Shown piece after piece: positions 1 to 12,289 of a stretch of DNA of 64,000 nt (within the stretch, counting starts at the first letter, position 1; every line of letters begins with the position of its first letter). Source of the stretch: Fremontodendron californicum. Lineage: Eukaryota > Streptophyta > Magnoliopsida > Malvales > Malvaceae. A program made the position numbers and the translations under genes. The stretch lies in assembly GCA_030761205.1 (NCBI GenBank), contig JAULJL010000021.1:12753160-12817159 (forward strand). The letters are read 5' to 3'. Below the pieces are notes generated by a model. That model was given only the letters and a program-made list of their open reading frames with translations. It was not told where the DNA came from and did no database searches.

Positions 1-180
1 AGCAATTGTTTCTCCATTTGACAAAGACATGGAAACTCCTTTCTCCAATTATTAAACTTAAAAGAAAAAATATATTTTACATTCATCTTTTTTAGTCAAT
101 CTAATTTTTTTCCTTGATTTCATTTTTTTCTAATTAAAAAAATCTTTATTTATTTTTTTTCACTTTAAAACATACCATGT
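1..180 (+). repeat. Fragment of a dispersed AT-rich repeat
   Basis: The stretch at about 61-180 is similar, in the same orientation, to about 43105-43222 (shared text includes CTAATTAAAAAAATCT and CACTTTAAAACATA, with small changes). The first 35 bases are also close to 2677-2711 (shared core GCAATTGTTTCTCC). No coding potential is visible. It may be the end of an element that starts left of the window; the family is not recognised. Confidence 0.5.
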
Positions 181-2202
181 CGTTTAAAAAAGTTGACTTT
201 TTTTTTATCTAAAATAAATAAAATATTATCAAATAGTTTTGAACATCCTACTACATTTCTACAATAAATTTGCCAAACGTTATTTAAGTTTTTCTTTATA
301 ACACTTTTAGAACAACTCTATTTGAATAATACTTCCTAAAGAAACTCCAACCCGACCAAACAGCGATATATTTACTAATTAATTTCTTTATTAACAATTG
401 ATTGAATAAATAAGTAAGTAAAATAAATTAATCATATGCGATCTTTGTGCACATTTTATTTTCATCTTTTATCTTTATTAAAGTTCAATTTTTAAATTCC
501 TAATCTTTTAAAATATTTAAAATTTGCATTCAATCTATGAACGATGTTCAAATTCATCTTTTCTATTATATATATATTTTTAATAACTATACAAAATCAA
601 ATAATATAGGATAAAGATTTTGGAAAAAAAATAATAATTATTATTAGTTTTATCAAAATCCCAAGACAAAAGTTTCAGGCTCTACCACTTAATTAGACAG
701 TGACATAATGCAACCAACTCTTTTTCCATTTATTTTTTGTTCATAAAGGCATGACCCAGTTGTTCCTATTGCTTAGAAACATCAAAGGAGACTAAGAAAT
801 TCTAAGTCAGAAAAACTACGGCCGTAAATGAATCGGGCTTGAATGAATAGATCTCTATTCATGTTCGTTCGTCTATTTTGATCTTGTTTGTTTTCGCGTC
901 GTATTCATTAAGAATTTTAAAATTGTATTCGAGCTTTGTTCATTTAAAATTGAGTGTGTTCGTGTTCGTTCATTTAAATTAAATGAATTTGTTCGTAAAC
1001 ATTAAATGAACATGTTCATGAATATATAGTCGAACATGTTCGCGAACAATTAAAAATATATTCATGAACAATAAACAAACAAATCTAAATAAATTTAACA
1101 AACAAACAAATAAAAAAAATCAATTTTAAGTTATTATTAAATATAAAATAATAAAATACTTAATTAAATTTAAGTTATTATTAAATATAAACATTAAAAC
1201 ACAAATATTATTAAATTATTAAATTTAAGTTATTATTAAATATAAAATAATAAAACACAAATAATATTAATTATACTATAAGTAAATAAAATAAAATACA
1301 AATAATAATATTATTAATTATATTATAATTGAACAATAAATGAGCTTTAAACGAGTTTTAAAGAATCTATTAAACGAATTTTAAACGAGCTTGTTCGTGA
1401 ACAGAAATGAATCGAACATATCTTGTATGGTTCGTTTAATAAACGAACCTTAAAATCATATTCATAATCATTTAATTAGCTTGATAAACAAAAAAAAAAA
1501 TTTGAACCTTAAGATCGAGTCGACATAAATTAAGAAAATTTAGGTCTAAGTCATATCCTTGAACAAGTCTAATATCGACAAACACTATGGTCTTTTTCTA
1601 AGTGCCTTCTGGTCTTTTAATATTAAACTTCAATTTTAAAAATAAAAAAAAAAAAAATCAAAATTTAAGAAAAACAAAATTTGCAAGTGTTGAAATCGAA
1701 TCTGACCTTGCAGTTAAACGTCAAATTTGACTGCTCTATTATCATAAGATAGGTTGTGAAATAGTTGAGATTAGGTATTGTAAAATCTTATAATTTATAA
1801 CCACCTTTTTTTAAGGTAAGGCACATTAAAGTATTTATTACCTAAACAGGGTGTTTTTAATTTTTTTTTTCTTTCTTTTCTATAAGGCACTTTTCATGTT
1901 CATGTGTCCACTAGACTAAATTGCCAACACGCATGGCAGTTGAGTTCATTATTTTATTTATTTTCCTCTTTTTAATTTATTTTAATAATTTTATTTTATT
2001 GTATAAAAGATAATATTAGTGTTAATTTGTGGATGATTTTAACCAAAAAATTGTGGAAATTAAAAAAGGAAAAAAAAAAAACTAAAAAAAAAAAAAACTC
2101 AATTGACGGATTGATAATTTTACCATGTGAAGAGTGGCATGATGCTCAAATGGCTTACAATACCTCATTTAAATGAAAAGAAATTTTTTGAACACTACAA
2201 GG
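181..2202. other. AT-rich non-genic DNA with a degenerate repeat
   Basis: No convincing reading frame is present. Between about 815 and 1445 there is a low-complexity stretch rich in GTTCGT/ACGAAC words, with local palindromes such as GAACATGTTC. It looks like a decayed small DNA transposon of the type seen in many plant genomes, but no clear terminal repeats or target duplication could be fixed. The rest is A/T-rich with long homopolymers. Confidence 0.4.
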
Positions 2203-2810
2203 GAGAAGGTGATTAAGGAAGATGATTTGATTGATTCTTGCATTTCCAACATGGGACTGATTTAATTGTTTTGTTTTTTAATTTGTTAGTCATCCCACAT
2301 AATTTCCTTAGTGGGAAAATTTCATCCAATCACTTTCTTTAGTATATGTTTTTTAATTTATTTTTTTACATAAAAATTTAAGTAGGGGAGGCTACCCCAG
2401 TTAAGGATCAAGGTATGTCATATGTCTCAGAAAGTGTTAACAGTGGTACTTACATATCATCCACCAAGTGAGACTCAAATTTTGATACTTGCTAAGACGC
2501 TAATTAATATTCTCACGTTGTTTAATTTGTTAATCATCCCATAATTTGCCTTGTCTCTGTCAGATGGACTCAAGTATAAAACTTTATCCTAATTTCCCAA
2601 CCCCACTAAAAAAATTGGAACTTAACTCAATGAGCTTTAGACATCTTAAACTCTATATAATCTACCCCATACTGCAAGCAATTGTTTCTCCAATTGACAG
2701 AGACATGCAAAATTATGGGATGACTAACAAATTGAAAAACAAAAGAATTAAATTAGGCCTATGTTGGAAATGCAAGAATCAATCAAATCATCTTCCTTAG
2801 TCATCTTGCA
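2203..2810. repeat. Inverted-repeat (foldback) structure interrupted by the LINE
   Basis: The left arm at about 2203-2307 and the right arm at about 2703-2806 are near-perfect reverse complements over roughly 100 bp (both contain GATGATTTGATTGATTCTTGC or its complement). A third, shorter copy of one arm segment lies at 2518-2566. The segment at 2677-2711 also resembles the first bases of the window. The right arm abuts the LINE insertion at 2811. The structure looks like a foldback DNA element, class unknown. Confidence 0.6.
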
Positions 2811-3190
2811 GGCGATGAAGGCAGCATGGAACCTGGATGGGGTGTGGTTTTTGAATCATAAGATTGAGGTTAATATGGCAAGATACAACCAAAGTCGTTC
2901 TGGAGGAGAATGGAGAAATAGGAAGTTAGAAAGAAGGTACATGAGAAGGTAAATGAGAAAGAAGTTAAAAAATGTCATGAATGTTCGAATGGAGGTCTAT
3001 AAGGAGAGAAATGGGGTAAAAAATCGTATCTTCAGGTGTTGAAGGATAATGTACAAGGAAATTTAGAAGAGAGTTTGAGGGAGACGTTTGGGGATGAGGA
3101 AGCACTTAAGGATAGCCGCGAAGATGACGAGGTGATAAAGGGTCGAATAGATGTGGAAAATTTACATTGGTTGGAAATGTGTCTAGTTGG

Positions 3191-3401
3191 TATTACAGAT
3201 AATAATGCAAACATAGATAAGACATAGATAATGTCAAAGTAATTAAACAGATTACTATTATTTGAATTAGAGATAGGTAGAGATAGAGATATCCTTTTAT
3301 TTTAATTCTTATTCTTATCTTCAAACTATGTATATATATATCAGTAGATGAATGTACAAATAATACAATTCACTTAATCAAAAGGCATTTGCTTATCTTT
3401 A
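3191..3401 (+). repeat. 5' LTR of the copia element
   Basis: This is a 211-bp LTR identical by eye to 7718-7928. It begins TATTACAG and ends ATCTTTA, so the terminal dinucleotides are TA/TA. A TATATATATA tract near 3330 is a plausible promoter element. Confidence 0.95.
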
Positions 3402-3419
3402 TGGTATCAGACGTTTACC
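3402..3419 (+). promoter_or_regulatory. Primer binding site of the copia element
   Basis: TGGTATCAGA immediately follows the 5' LTR. It is the usual copia primer site complementary to the 3' end of initiator tRNA-Met; the match weakens after ten bases. Confidence 0.85.
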
Positions 3420-3428
3420 ACAGACTAA

Positions 3429-6400
3429 GTGGTTTATTATCTTATTATGGCGCCAAACTCAACACTCAATGTCACAGTTCTTTCTCATATGATGCAACTC
3501 GTTTCCACCAAGTTAACTCACAAGAATTACTTGTTGTGGAAAGATCAGGTTGAACCATTGATTGAAAGTGTTGGTCTGCATAATCACTTGTCACATGCAG
3601 ATCAAAACTCTTCTCAGTTGCATTTGACTGAAGATGATAAGGAAGAAACAAATCCAGACTCTTTAACCTGGAAGATTGATGATCGTATGCTGAAGAATTT
3701 TATTGTAGGAACTTTATCAGAACAAGTTCATTCACTAGTGGTTGGACTCGAAACAGCCCATGATATTTGGGTTTGCCTTCAAAGTACCTTTGCTGGTAGC
3801 ACAAAAGAAAGAGAAGCTGACTTACTTCGACAACTTCATCGAGGAATCAAAGGTACCGATTCTCTTTCTGCCTATCTCTGCAAATTTAAGATCATTTGTG
3901 ATGAACTTGCAGCAATGCAAAAGTCTGTAACAGATGATGATAAGGTCGTTTATGCTATTAATGGTCTTGATGCAACATATGATAGTTTCACTAGTGCTAT
4001 CTTAGCACGACCCCCACTACCATCCTTCTCTCAGTTTGTCATCTCTATCAATGCATTTGATAGACGAATGACTAGCAGAAATACTTTGAGCACACCAGTG
4101 TCGGATGAAAGGGCCTTTGTAGCTCATGGTCTTAATCGAAATGGCAGAACATTTGGATGGAACAACAACAACAGATCAAATTATAGAAGAAACCATCCCT
4201 CCTTTAATTCTTCTGGTAGGGGGTTTACACCTATGGCTCAAGGTTTCAAACAAAACAGGGAAGGCTCCACTAGGGAACGATACCAGGACAAGATTGGTCC
4301 TCCAAGTCCTACTGTTGCATCTGAAGTTTGTCAAATCTGTGACAAACGTGGACATCGTGCCAAGAATTGTTCGAATCGCTTCAACCATGCTTATCAAGAT
4401 CCTGCAATCCCACAAGCCTTAGCTGCTCTCACTCTTGCAAATCCAGTTGATTGCGAATGGACACTAGATACAGGTGCAAGATCCCATATGACAAATGATG
4501 CAGGTATATTCAATTCTTATTCTCCTTATACAGGCAAGGACAAGATATACATTGGAAATGGACACTCTTTACCCATCACTCACATTGGTGATGTTACTGT
4601 ATCTACTTCATCTGGCCCTCTATATTTGCAAAATGTATTACTGGTTCCTAGTTTAACAAGGAGTCTTCTATCTATTGGACAACTTACTGAAGATTACCCT
4701 TGTGTTGTGCTATTTAATTCTAATGGTTTTCTTGTAAAGGATCTGCGGACAATGGCAACACTAGCAAAGGGGACTAAACAATGAGATCTCTACATCCTGG
4801 ACTCACAATCGAATGATTCTACATCAGCAGCTTTCTTCTCCATTCGTCATCATCGAGTCTCACCGGATGTTTGGCATAACAGGCTAGGCCACACAAATTC
4901 GACAATTGTTAATTTTCTCATTAAAGACAATAAACTTCCTATTACTTCTAGACATACAACTACCACTGTGTGTTCTAGCTGTCAACAAGGAAAGAGTTGT
5001 AAACTCCCATTTATAATAGACACAACTCGTTCTGCTTCAATTTTGTTCAAAGTCCATGTTGATCTTTGGGGACCAGCACCTATATTTTCTGTGCAACAAT
5101 TTCGTTACTTTGCTATATTTGTGGATGATTATTCCAGATTTACTTGGTTTTATCCTCTTCGCAAGAAATCTGATTTCATACAATGCTTCATTCATTTTAA
5201 GAAAATGGTGGAAAATTATTTCAGTACAACCATCAAAAATTTTCAATGTGATGAAGGGGGTGAGTTTCATAAAGGGAAACTTTCACAGTTATTCAAAGAA
5301 GCTGGCATTCAAAAATTTACTGCTTGTCCAAAAACCCCAGAACAAAACAGTGTAGCTAAAAGGAAGCATCTTCATATTGTAGAACTTGGTTTATCAATGC
5401 TCTTCCATTGTAAAGCACCAAAAACTATCTGGGTTGATGCATTCTCTACTGCAGTATACCTTATAAACAGGCTTCCCTCCTCCACATTAAAGATGCAGAC
5501 TCCCTTTGAAATACTTTACAACAAATATCCTGATTATACTTCCTTAAGAACATTCGGTTGTTGCTGCTATCCATATTTGAGGGGCTATGCAGAAAATAAA
5601 TTTTCTCCAAGGTCTGTTCCATGTGTTTTTCTGGGCTATAGTTCTTCACACAAGGGATATAGATGTTTGGTTCCCTCTACTGGAAGAGTGTATATCTCTC
5701 GTCATGTGGTATTTGATGAACAAACATTTCCTTTTGCAGATAGTTCACTGTCTATTTGCCTTGCTTTACTGTCGCCTGCAGCTATCACAGCTTCTTCCGC
5801 TGGTAACACTTGGAATACAGATTCAGTCTTGGATTTAGTTCCCTCAGACTCTAATCTACAACATGCTCGTAGCTCTCCTTTCATCCCTGTCACAGAAGTT
5901 ACTACTACTGCTACTACTTCATCCTCTGAAGTCCCTATTTTTCATCATGCCAACAATCCTATTTCTGCTACAGAAGTTAATAATAATGATGATTCATCTG
6001 CAGTACCTTCTACTACTTCACCCACTTCGTTGCTTAATATCTTGGATGGTTCGACGTCTGCTCCACTCTCTACTTCCACCTCTACTGGTTTTACATTGAA
6101 TACCCATCCAATGAGAACTCAAGGTAAGGCTCATGTTGGACTATTTCATCATCAATCTTCCACTATTCCTATGGAACCCAAATCTTTTAAAACTGCATTG
6201 AACGATCCTCAGTGGAAACTAGCTATGGAAAATGAACTTACTGCACTCAATCAAAATAAAACATGGACTCTTGTACCTCGAACTGCGGATATGAATGTAG
6301 TAAGTTGTAAGTGGGTATTCAAAACCAAACTTAAGGCTGATGGCACTCTAGAAAGACTAAAAGCGAGACTTGTTGCTCGTGGATATACTCAAATTGAAGG

Positions 6401-7754
6401 ACTTGATTATGCAGAAACATTCAGCCCTGTGGTTCGTCCGCAAACTATACGAATTATCTTGAGTATTGCTTTATCTCTTCATTGGCCTATACGACAACTG
6501 GATGTACAGAATGCCTTCTTGCATGGCCAACTTACTACACCGGTTTTTATGGAGCAACCTCAGGGTTTTATGTCACCCACTCATCCGGACTATGTTTGCT
6601 GCTTGCATAAATCTCTTTATGGCCTAAAACAAGCTCCTCGTGCCTGGTTTGATAGATTCAGCTCATATCTTTTGCAACATGGATTCTCTTGTAGCTCATA
6701 CGACTCTTCATTGTTTCTTCATTGATCGGAAGCTGGCACTATCTTCTTGCTTCTGTATGTTGATGATATTGTAATCACAGCCAGCCATACATCTTTACTT
6801 GAGAAAGTTATTTCTACCCTCAGTGCTGAGTTTGCTATGAAAGATCTTGGGTGCTTACATTATTTCCTTGGGATAGAGGTACACTCCACAGATAATGGTC
6901 TTCACTTATCTCAAAAGAAATATGCTAATGATATACTGAGTCGAGCACAAATGACTGATTGCAATGCAATATCTACTCCTTTACCGGCTAAACTTGAGCT
7001 TGCAACTCCTGCTGAACAGCTTCTAAACCCACACTTTTATCGACAAATGGTAGGAGCCTTGCAATACTTGACTATGACACGACCTGATCTCTGTTGTGCT
7101 GTTAACATTCTATGTCAACATATGCATTGTCCATCCACATATCATTTTCAACTTTTAAAACGAGTCCTGCGTTATGTTAAGGGTTCGGTTGATTATGGAC
7201 TTCATCTATTGCGTGATACTGTCTTTGATGTATCTGCCTTTTCTGATGCTGGTTGGGCAGGCTGTCCTTTAACGAGACGTTCTACTTCTGGCTTCTGTGT
7301 CTATTTAGGATCTAATTTAATCTCGTGGTCTGCAAAGAAACAGCCTACTGTCTCTACGTCCAGTTCTGAAGCAGAGTATCGTTCTATGGCTTTGGCAACT
7401 GCTGAAGTTACTTGGTTGTGTTCTATTCTTTGTGAGCTGGGAATCTCACTGTCTAAACCACCAACTTTGTTTTGTGACAATTTATCAGCTCTTTATATGA
7501 GTGTAAATCCGGTGTTCCATGGCAGAACAAAGCATATAGAGCTCGATTATCATTTTGTTCGTGAGAAAGTTGCATTGGGAAATCTAACCACCAGATATGT
7601 CTCTTCTTCAACTCAACTTGCTGATCTGTTCACAAAATCTTTACTTCGAGATAGATTTCAATGTCTTATTACCAAGCTCGGAGTAATTCCACTGTCTTTC
7701 CTCCGCTTGAAGGGGAGTATTACAGATAATAATGCAAACATAGATAAGACATAG
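3429..7754 (+). pseudogene. copia gag-pol polyprotein with two in-frame stops
   Basis: A single frame of 1442 codons runs from 3429 (a second in-frame ATG at 3447 starts MAPNS) to 7754, ending inside the 3' LTR. It is interrupted by TGA at 4782-4784 and 6723-6725. Visible domains are gag of the UBN2/retrotran_gag type, a zinc knuckle CQICDKRGHRAKNC (4330-4371), a protease site LDTGA (about 4463), an integrase His-Cys zinc domain (about 4870-5010), an integrase core (VDLWGP, CDEGGEF), reverse transcriptase with YVDD (about 6755) and RNase H (SSEAEY, about 7363). The Glu normally ending the D,D35E triad is Lys here (near 5360). All parts are in one frame, so the lesions are point changes. The protein should be non-functional unless the stops are read through. 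Confidence 0.9.
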
Positions 7755-7928
7755 ATAATGTCAAAGTAATTAAACAGATTACTATTATTTGAATTAGAGA
7801 TAGGTAGAGATAGAGATATCCTTTTATTTTAATTCTTATTCTTATCTTCAAACTATGTATATATATATCAGTAGATGAATGTACAAATAATACAATTCAC
7901 TTAATCAAAAGGCATTTGCTTATCTTTA
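7718..7928 (+). repeat. 3' LTR of the copia element
   Basis: This is a 211-bp copy identical by eye to 3191-3401, preceded by the polypurine tract GAAGGGGAG (7709-7717) and followed by the target duplication GTTGG. Confidence 0.95.
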
Positions 7929-9720
7929 GTTGGATGGTGTAAAGAGTATGTGTTTGTTGATGAAATAGCTAAACAAATGAAAAAATAAGGGATGGAGGAT
8001 ATAGTGTTCAGAAGGATATCTGGAAAAAAGATATTGATCTATTTTGATAGGAAGGAAGTGCTCGAGAGTATGGAGGAAGAAGGATGGGGAGGATTAAAAA
8101 AGTGTTTTGAAAAAATTGAACACTGGTCAGAAAATGTCGTTGTAAACAGTAGGGCTACTTGGATATCTTGCTATGGCATCCCTATCTATGCCTGGAACAC
8201 TGATACATTTCAAAAGATTGCAAATAGGTGGGGTGATTTCATTGGGGTTGATAGTGATACTAGAAAATTTCGGTCTTTTGTTAGAAGCAATATTCATATT
8301 ATTACAGAGCAAAAGATGAAGATAGATGAATATATTAAGCTACAGGTAGAAGAGGTGGTATATTTAATTAGAGTAGTAGAAGAAGAGCTAGTTGTAATTC
8401 CAAGTCGAGGATATTGTTGCATAAATGACAAACAAAGTTCAAGAGATGAGATGTCAAGCTTGAATTCGGGGTGCAATAGTAGTAGAAACCCATAATCGAA
8501 CCAAAAAATGCAGCAACAAGAAGATGAAGAGGTTGAATCAGGCAAGAACAAGGTAGAATATGAAGACGTGGAAGTGAACATGCAGGAGAATGATCTAGGA
8601 ATACGTGTGAAGCGTGACGTGGGAGCTATGTTTGAGGAAAGCATTGATGAGGGGCGGCTGGTTATTGATGATAGTCAGCCGAGACATCAACAGGATATAA
8701 ATGATAGTGGGCTTGGCAGATGTGGGAATGATAGACAAGTGGAAGGTGACTCACAATGTATGGAAGTGGAAATAAAAGTGGCTGGAAAAAATAAGGACAG
8801 TGGGCTTGAATTGTGGGCCATGTCAAAACAATTTGACTGTGTAGAAGAGAGAGAAGCAGATCGGGCACATGATTGTGACAAAATGGAGAATGAGTCATTG
8901 AAAGCCCACAAAGAGGAATTTAGGTTTTTGGATTATGAGACTGATAACATGAGGATTGAAATTAAAAGGAATAAGTGGAAATTTTTTGATGATTTGGAAG
9001 AGTCTCTGTGTAATAGGGTGGAATGTGGGAAAAAGAAAAATAGAAAGCAATAGCAACTGAAATCAAAAATAGCAAATTTTCTATTTCGGATGGGGATTTT
9101 CGAAACAGAAATAGAGTTATTATGAAGGAAGATGAAAGAAGGTGGGATGAAGATGTAATTTCTACCGAGGATGAAGCTGTGGAAACGTGGAAGGTGGGAA
9201 AGTTACTAGGGCTTAAAGCGATAGGGGATGAAGAAGAAGTCATCAACAAGTTGAGGGAGATTCAAAGAGAATCGGGTAAGTAGTAAAATTATGTAGGGAT
9301 ATTTGGAGGGTGGGTTATTTATTTCTATATATGAAGGTGGCATTGAGATAAAATGTGGTGTAGGGTTCTGTGATATGACGGGTAGAGGTCGTATGGTAAA
9401 GAGATTTTAAGTTGCTGAGTTGTATGGTTTAAGTATTAAAAAAAGGATATTTTTATAGGATTAGGGCGTGATTTGGGGGGTGCAAAAGAGAGAGTTTCGG
9501 GTATCCAGAAATGGAGTAGGTCTGGCCTGAGATATTCTGAATGGATGATTGTTGCATGGGATTGAGGAAAGATTATGATGTGTGGGTGGTATTAGAAAGA
9601 TGTAGAAAAGTTTGAAAATTAGAGAGGGAGATCAGAAGCAAGAAGTGGATTTAGTGATTAGTAGGGTGTCGGGTATTGGGTGTGGTTGTGGAAGGGGATG
9701 GTGGTTCTTGTGTTGAAAAT

Positions 9721-10702
9721 ATGAGAATAGTTTCATGGAATATTAAAGAGATAGGTAGTGCTTTAAAAGAAAAAGTTGTGAAAAGACTCGTAATTTGCCA
9801 TAATGTGGAAATATTACTGATACAGGAATCTAAATTAAGCAATGTAATTGTCGATGAATTCAAAGATTATGGCCAGATGATTGGTTCGAATGGGAATGGT
9901 GTCCTGCGGAAGGAAGAACTAGTGGGTTGCTTGTAATTTGGGATACAAAAGCATTTAGGAAGGAGCTATCTGTGCTAAAGAGGGATTTCTAATGGTTAAA
10001 GGTCAATGGATAGCGGATGAGTTTAGTTGTATATTGGTGAATGTGTATGCACCTTGTGGGGTTGAGGAGAAGAATAAGTTTTGGGAGGATTTACTAGAGC
10101 TTAAGAATAGATTTGAAGGAAACTAGTGCTTCGCAGGAGATTTTAACACTGTCAGGTATGTAGTGGTTATATGAGGCAGGATGGTGTCTACGCCATGGAG
10201 AAATGAAAGGAACAAGAAGGAACTAAATACTGGTTATTGAGACAGATCAAAGATTGAATGGAGTTGTCCACAAGGTAATATTTTGAAGATTAATGTGGAT
10301 GGAGCGGCAAGGGGTAAACCAGGGCCAGCAGGGTGTGGCAAGGTGCTTAGGGACTCGAGTGGAGAAATTTGTGGAGTATTTTATGGCCCGTTAGGTGAAC
10401 TGGAGTCTAATATTGCAGAAACCATGGCGATCAAAACGGCTCTTCAGGTATTTCTGTCATCTCCTTGGGTTAATAAGAATGTGTTAATTGTAAAATTTGA
10501 TTCAAAGGTAGCAGTCTCTTGGATTTGCAACAAGGATAAAAGGTCGTGGAAGGAATGGAAAGTCTTTAACGAGATTGATCATCTTATCGGTCAGATTAAA
10601 CAAGTGGATTTGGTGCATGTTTACCGAGAAGCAAATTTTTTGCTGATTCGCTAGTTAAAATGGGGATAGATGGAGAGGATTTGTTTTATGCGTGGTTTTG
10701 AT
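9721..10702 (+). pseudogene. LINE ORF2 remnant: endonuclease and RNase H, reverse transcriptase deleted
   Basis: Translation from 9721 gives MRIVSWNI followed by LLIQESK, the start of an APE-type endonuclease (EEP superfamily). Further pieces, frame-shifted, include VNVYAPCG (about 10035) and FAGDFNTV (about 10133). From about 10262 a different domain begins: KINVDGAARGKPGPAG, then AET and FDS, the D-E-D layout of the RNase H-like domain at the C-terminus of plant LINE ORF2. About 100 bases separate the endonuclease from RNase H, so the reverse transcriptase is missing. A one-base frame change in a T run near 10637 precedes the final residues. Confidence 0.8.
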
Positions 10703-11786
10703 TTTTCTTCTCCAGTAGGGAGATTTTGCGTAGGAGTTGCTTTGATGGTTTAAGGTGTAGATAATGTTTTGTAAACATGGTTTTAATGAAATAAAGATAT
10801 CTTTATGATTGAGCAAAAAAAAAAAAAAAAAATCTTGCATGAAAATAAAGTATTTGTCTCTTAAAATTTTGGGTAAATTACACAGATAATGCTTAATTTT
10901 TCAAAATATTTTATTTTGGTCACATAATTTTGAAAAATACTAATTTAGTTACTTGCGTTATATAAATTTATTTTTTTGTCACCTCAGCTATTAGAGACTA
11001 AAGATTGGATGATGTGGCAATGACATGTCATCTATCAGATGCCATATGGCATTGCCATGTCATATTACATGTCACGTGGTATTATGAATTTTTAAAAAAA
11101 TTGAAAATTAAAAAAATTATACTTTTGATCACTTAACTTTTCGAGAATTTTAATTTTGCTCAACCAACTTTGAAATTTTCACAATTTGGTCACTAACATT
11201 TGTCAAAACTTATTTTATTAATATTTTTATCTTCATTGTCGATGGTACGTTGTAAACATGGCTTTTATAAGTATTTGATCACCAACATTTTTGAAAATCA
11301 TTATGATAAATTATTTTATTATTTTTTATATACATTAAAATATCTTAAGATAATATTCAAATAAACATTCAAACTTTATAAAAGATAAAAAATAAGCATT
11401 CAATATTTTTATTGTATGGAATTAAAACTATGAAATTTTAATTTATTGTAATTACGCCGTTTAAATTTGAAAAATTAATGAATAAATCTAATTGCCAAAA
11501 CTATTAAAATGTATTTCTTCAAGTATTTGGCATCCGATTCATCCAAAATAATTTAAATAAGTATTTATTAAAGACTAATCAGCCAACCAAGAAAATTTAA
11601 CCAAAATATAAAAATTATCATAACGTCAAGATTCTAATTATAATGAAAGTTCATAGTTTTAATTTCATGCAACAAAATAGATAACAAAAATAAAAATAAT
11701 TTATTATATTAACTGTCACAAACATTGATGACCAAATCGTTATAAAGTCATGTCTACAGTTATATGCTCACAATGAAGACCAAAAT

Positions 11787-12080
11787 CACTACAAGAGGAC
11801 GGACTTTTACCGACGGAATATTTCGTCGATAAAAGTCCAATTTCCGTCGGCGATACTCATTCGGTCGGTAAAAAAAAATCCATCGATAATATTTTTTTAT
11901 CGACGGAATATTCCTGCGGTAATGTATTTTCACCGACGGAATATTTTCGTCGTAGTTTTCTTTACCGACCGAATATTATGACGGAATATTCCGTCGGTAA
12001 TAGATATATCGACAAAATATTCCGTATGCAATAATTTATTACCTACGAAAATGTCCGTCGGTAATTACCCTTTACCGACG
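11787..12080. repeat. CACTA left terminal and subterminal repeats
   Basis: After CACTACAAGAG come about ten copies, in both orientations, of a word close to TTTACCGACGGAATATT. In En/Spm-type elements such subterminal arrays are binding sites for the element-encoded TNPA/TNP1 protein. The copies are partly mutated. Confidence 0.85.
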
Positions 12081-12289
12081 GATTATTTATTTCATAATTA
12101 TTTTTAAATAAAAAAATAAAATTTAAAATAAATATTTGAAAAGAATAAATTATTAAAAACATTAAAAATTAAATAAAAATGTACATAATTATACCATACA
12201 AAATGAAATGAAATCCGTAAATTATAAATAAAATAATATTCAAATGTATATGTTTAATATAAAAAAAACATGTTGTCATCACGAGGTAT

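Larger units (their letters stand above)
3191..7928 (+). mobile_element. Ty1/copia LTR retrotransposon with identical short LTRs
   Basis: Two 211-bp direct repeats (3191-3401 and 7718-7928) appear identical base for base and are flanked by the 5-bp target duplication GTTGG (3186-3190 and 7929-7933). The 5' LTR is followed by TGGTATCAGA (3402-3411), matching the 3' end of initiator tRNA-Met, and the 3' LTR is preceded by the purine tract GAAGGGGAG. Gag, protease, integrase, reverse transcriptase and RNase H occur in the Ty1/copia order. LTR identity implies a recent insertion. The LTRs begin TA and end TA rather than TG/CA. The polyprotein carries two in-frame stops and a changed integrase catalytic residue. 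Confidence 0.95.
2811..9053 (+). pseudogene. LINE ORF1 remnant (RRM/DUF4283-like RNA-binding protein), split by copia
   Basis: Plant LINE ORF1 proteins bind the element RNA. Here 2830-2952 encodes a piece ending in the VNMARYNQ-type motif of such RRM regions, then 3036-3190 encodes an acidic linker in a different frame. The frame at 3036-3190 resumes at 7929 after the copia element: the split codons around the GTTGG target read Val-Gly on both sides. An in-frame TAA lies just before 7992; 7992-8492 then encodes a DUF4283-like segment (WISCYGIPIYAWN, about residues 55-67). A further in-frame TAA at 8493-8495 is followed by an acidic region to 9053 ending in a lysine-rich tail. Not functional. 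Confidence 0.7.
2811..10831 (+). mobile_element. 5'-truncated non-LTR retrotransposon (LINE), split by a copia element
   Basis: The element ends in a run of 18 A's (about 10815-10832) and is flanked by the 8-bp duplication ATCTTGCA at 2803-2810 and 10832-10839, which is typical of target-primed reverse transcription. Pieces in order are an ORF1 fragment, an endonuclease start (MRIVSWNI motif), and an RNase H-like domain. The reverse transcriptase expected between endonuclease and RNase H is absent, so the copy is internally deleted as well as 5' truncated. Removing the copia insertion and its 5-bp duplication leaves about 3.3 kb. Stops and frameshifts throughout make it non-autonomous and old. 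Confidence 0.85.
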
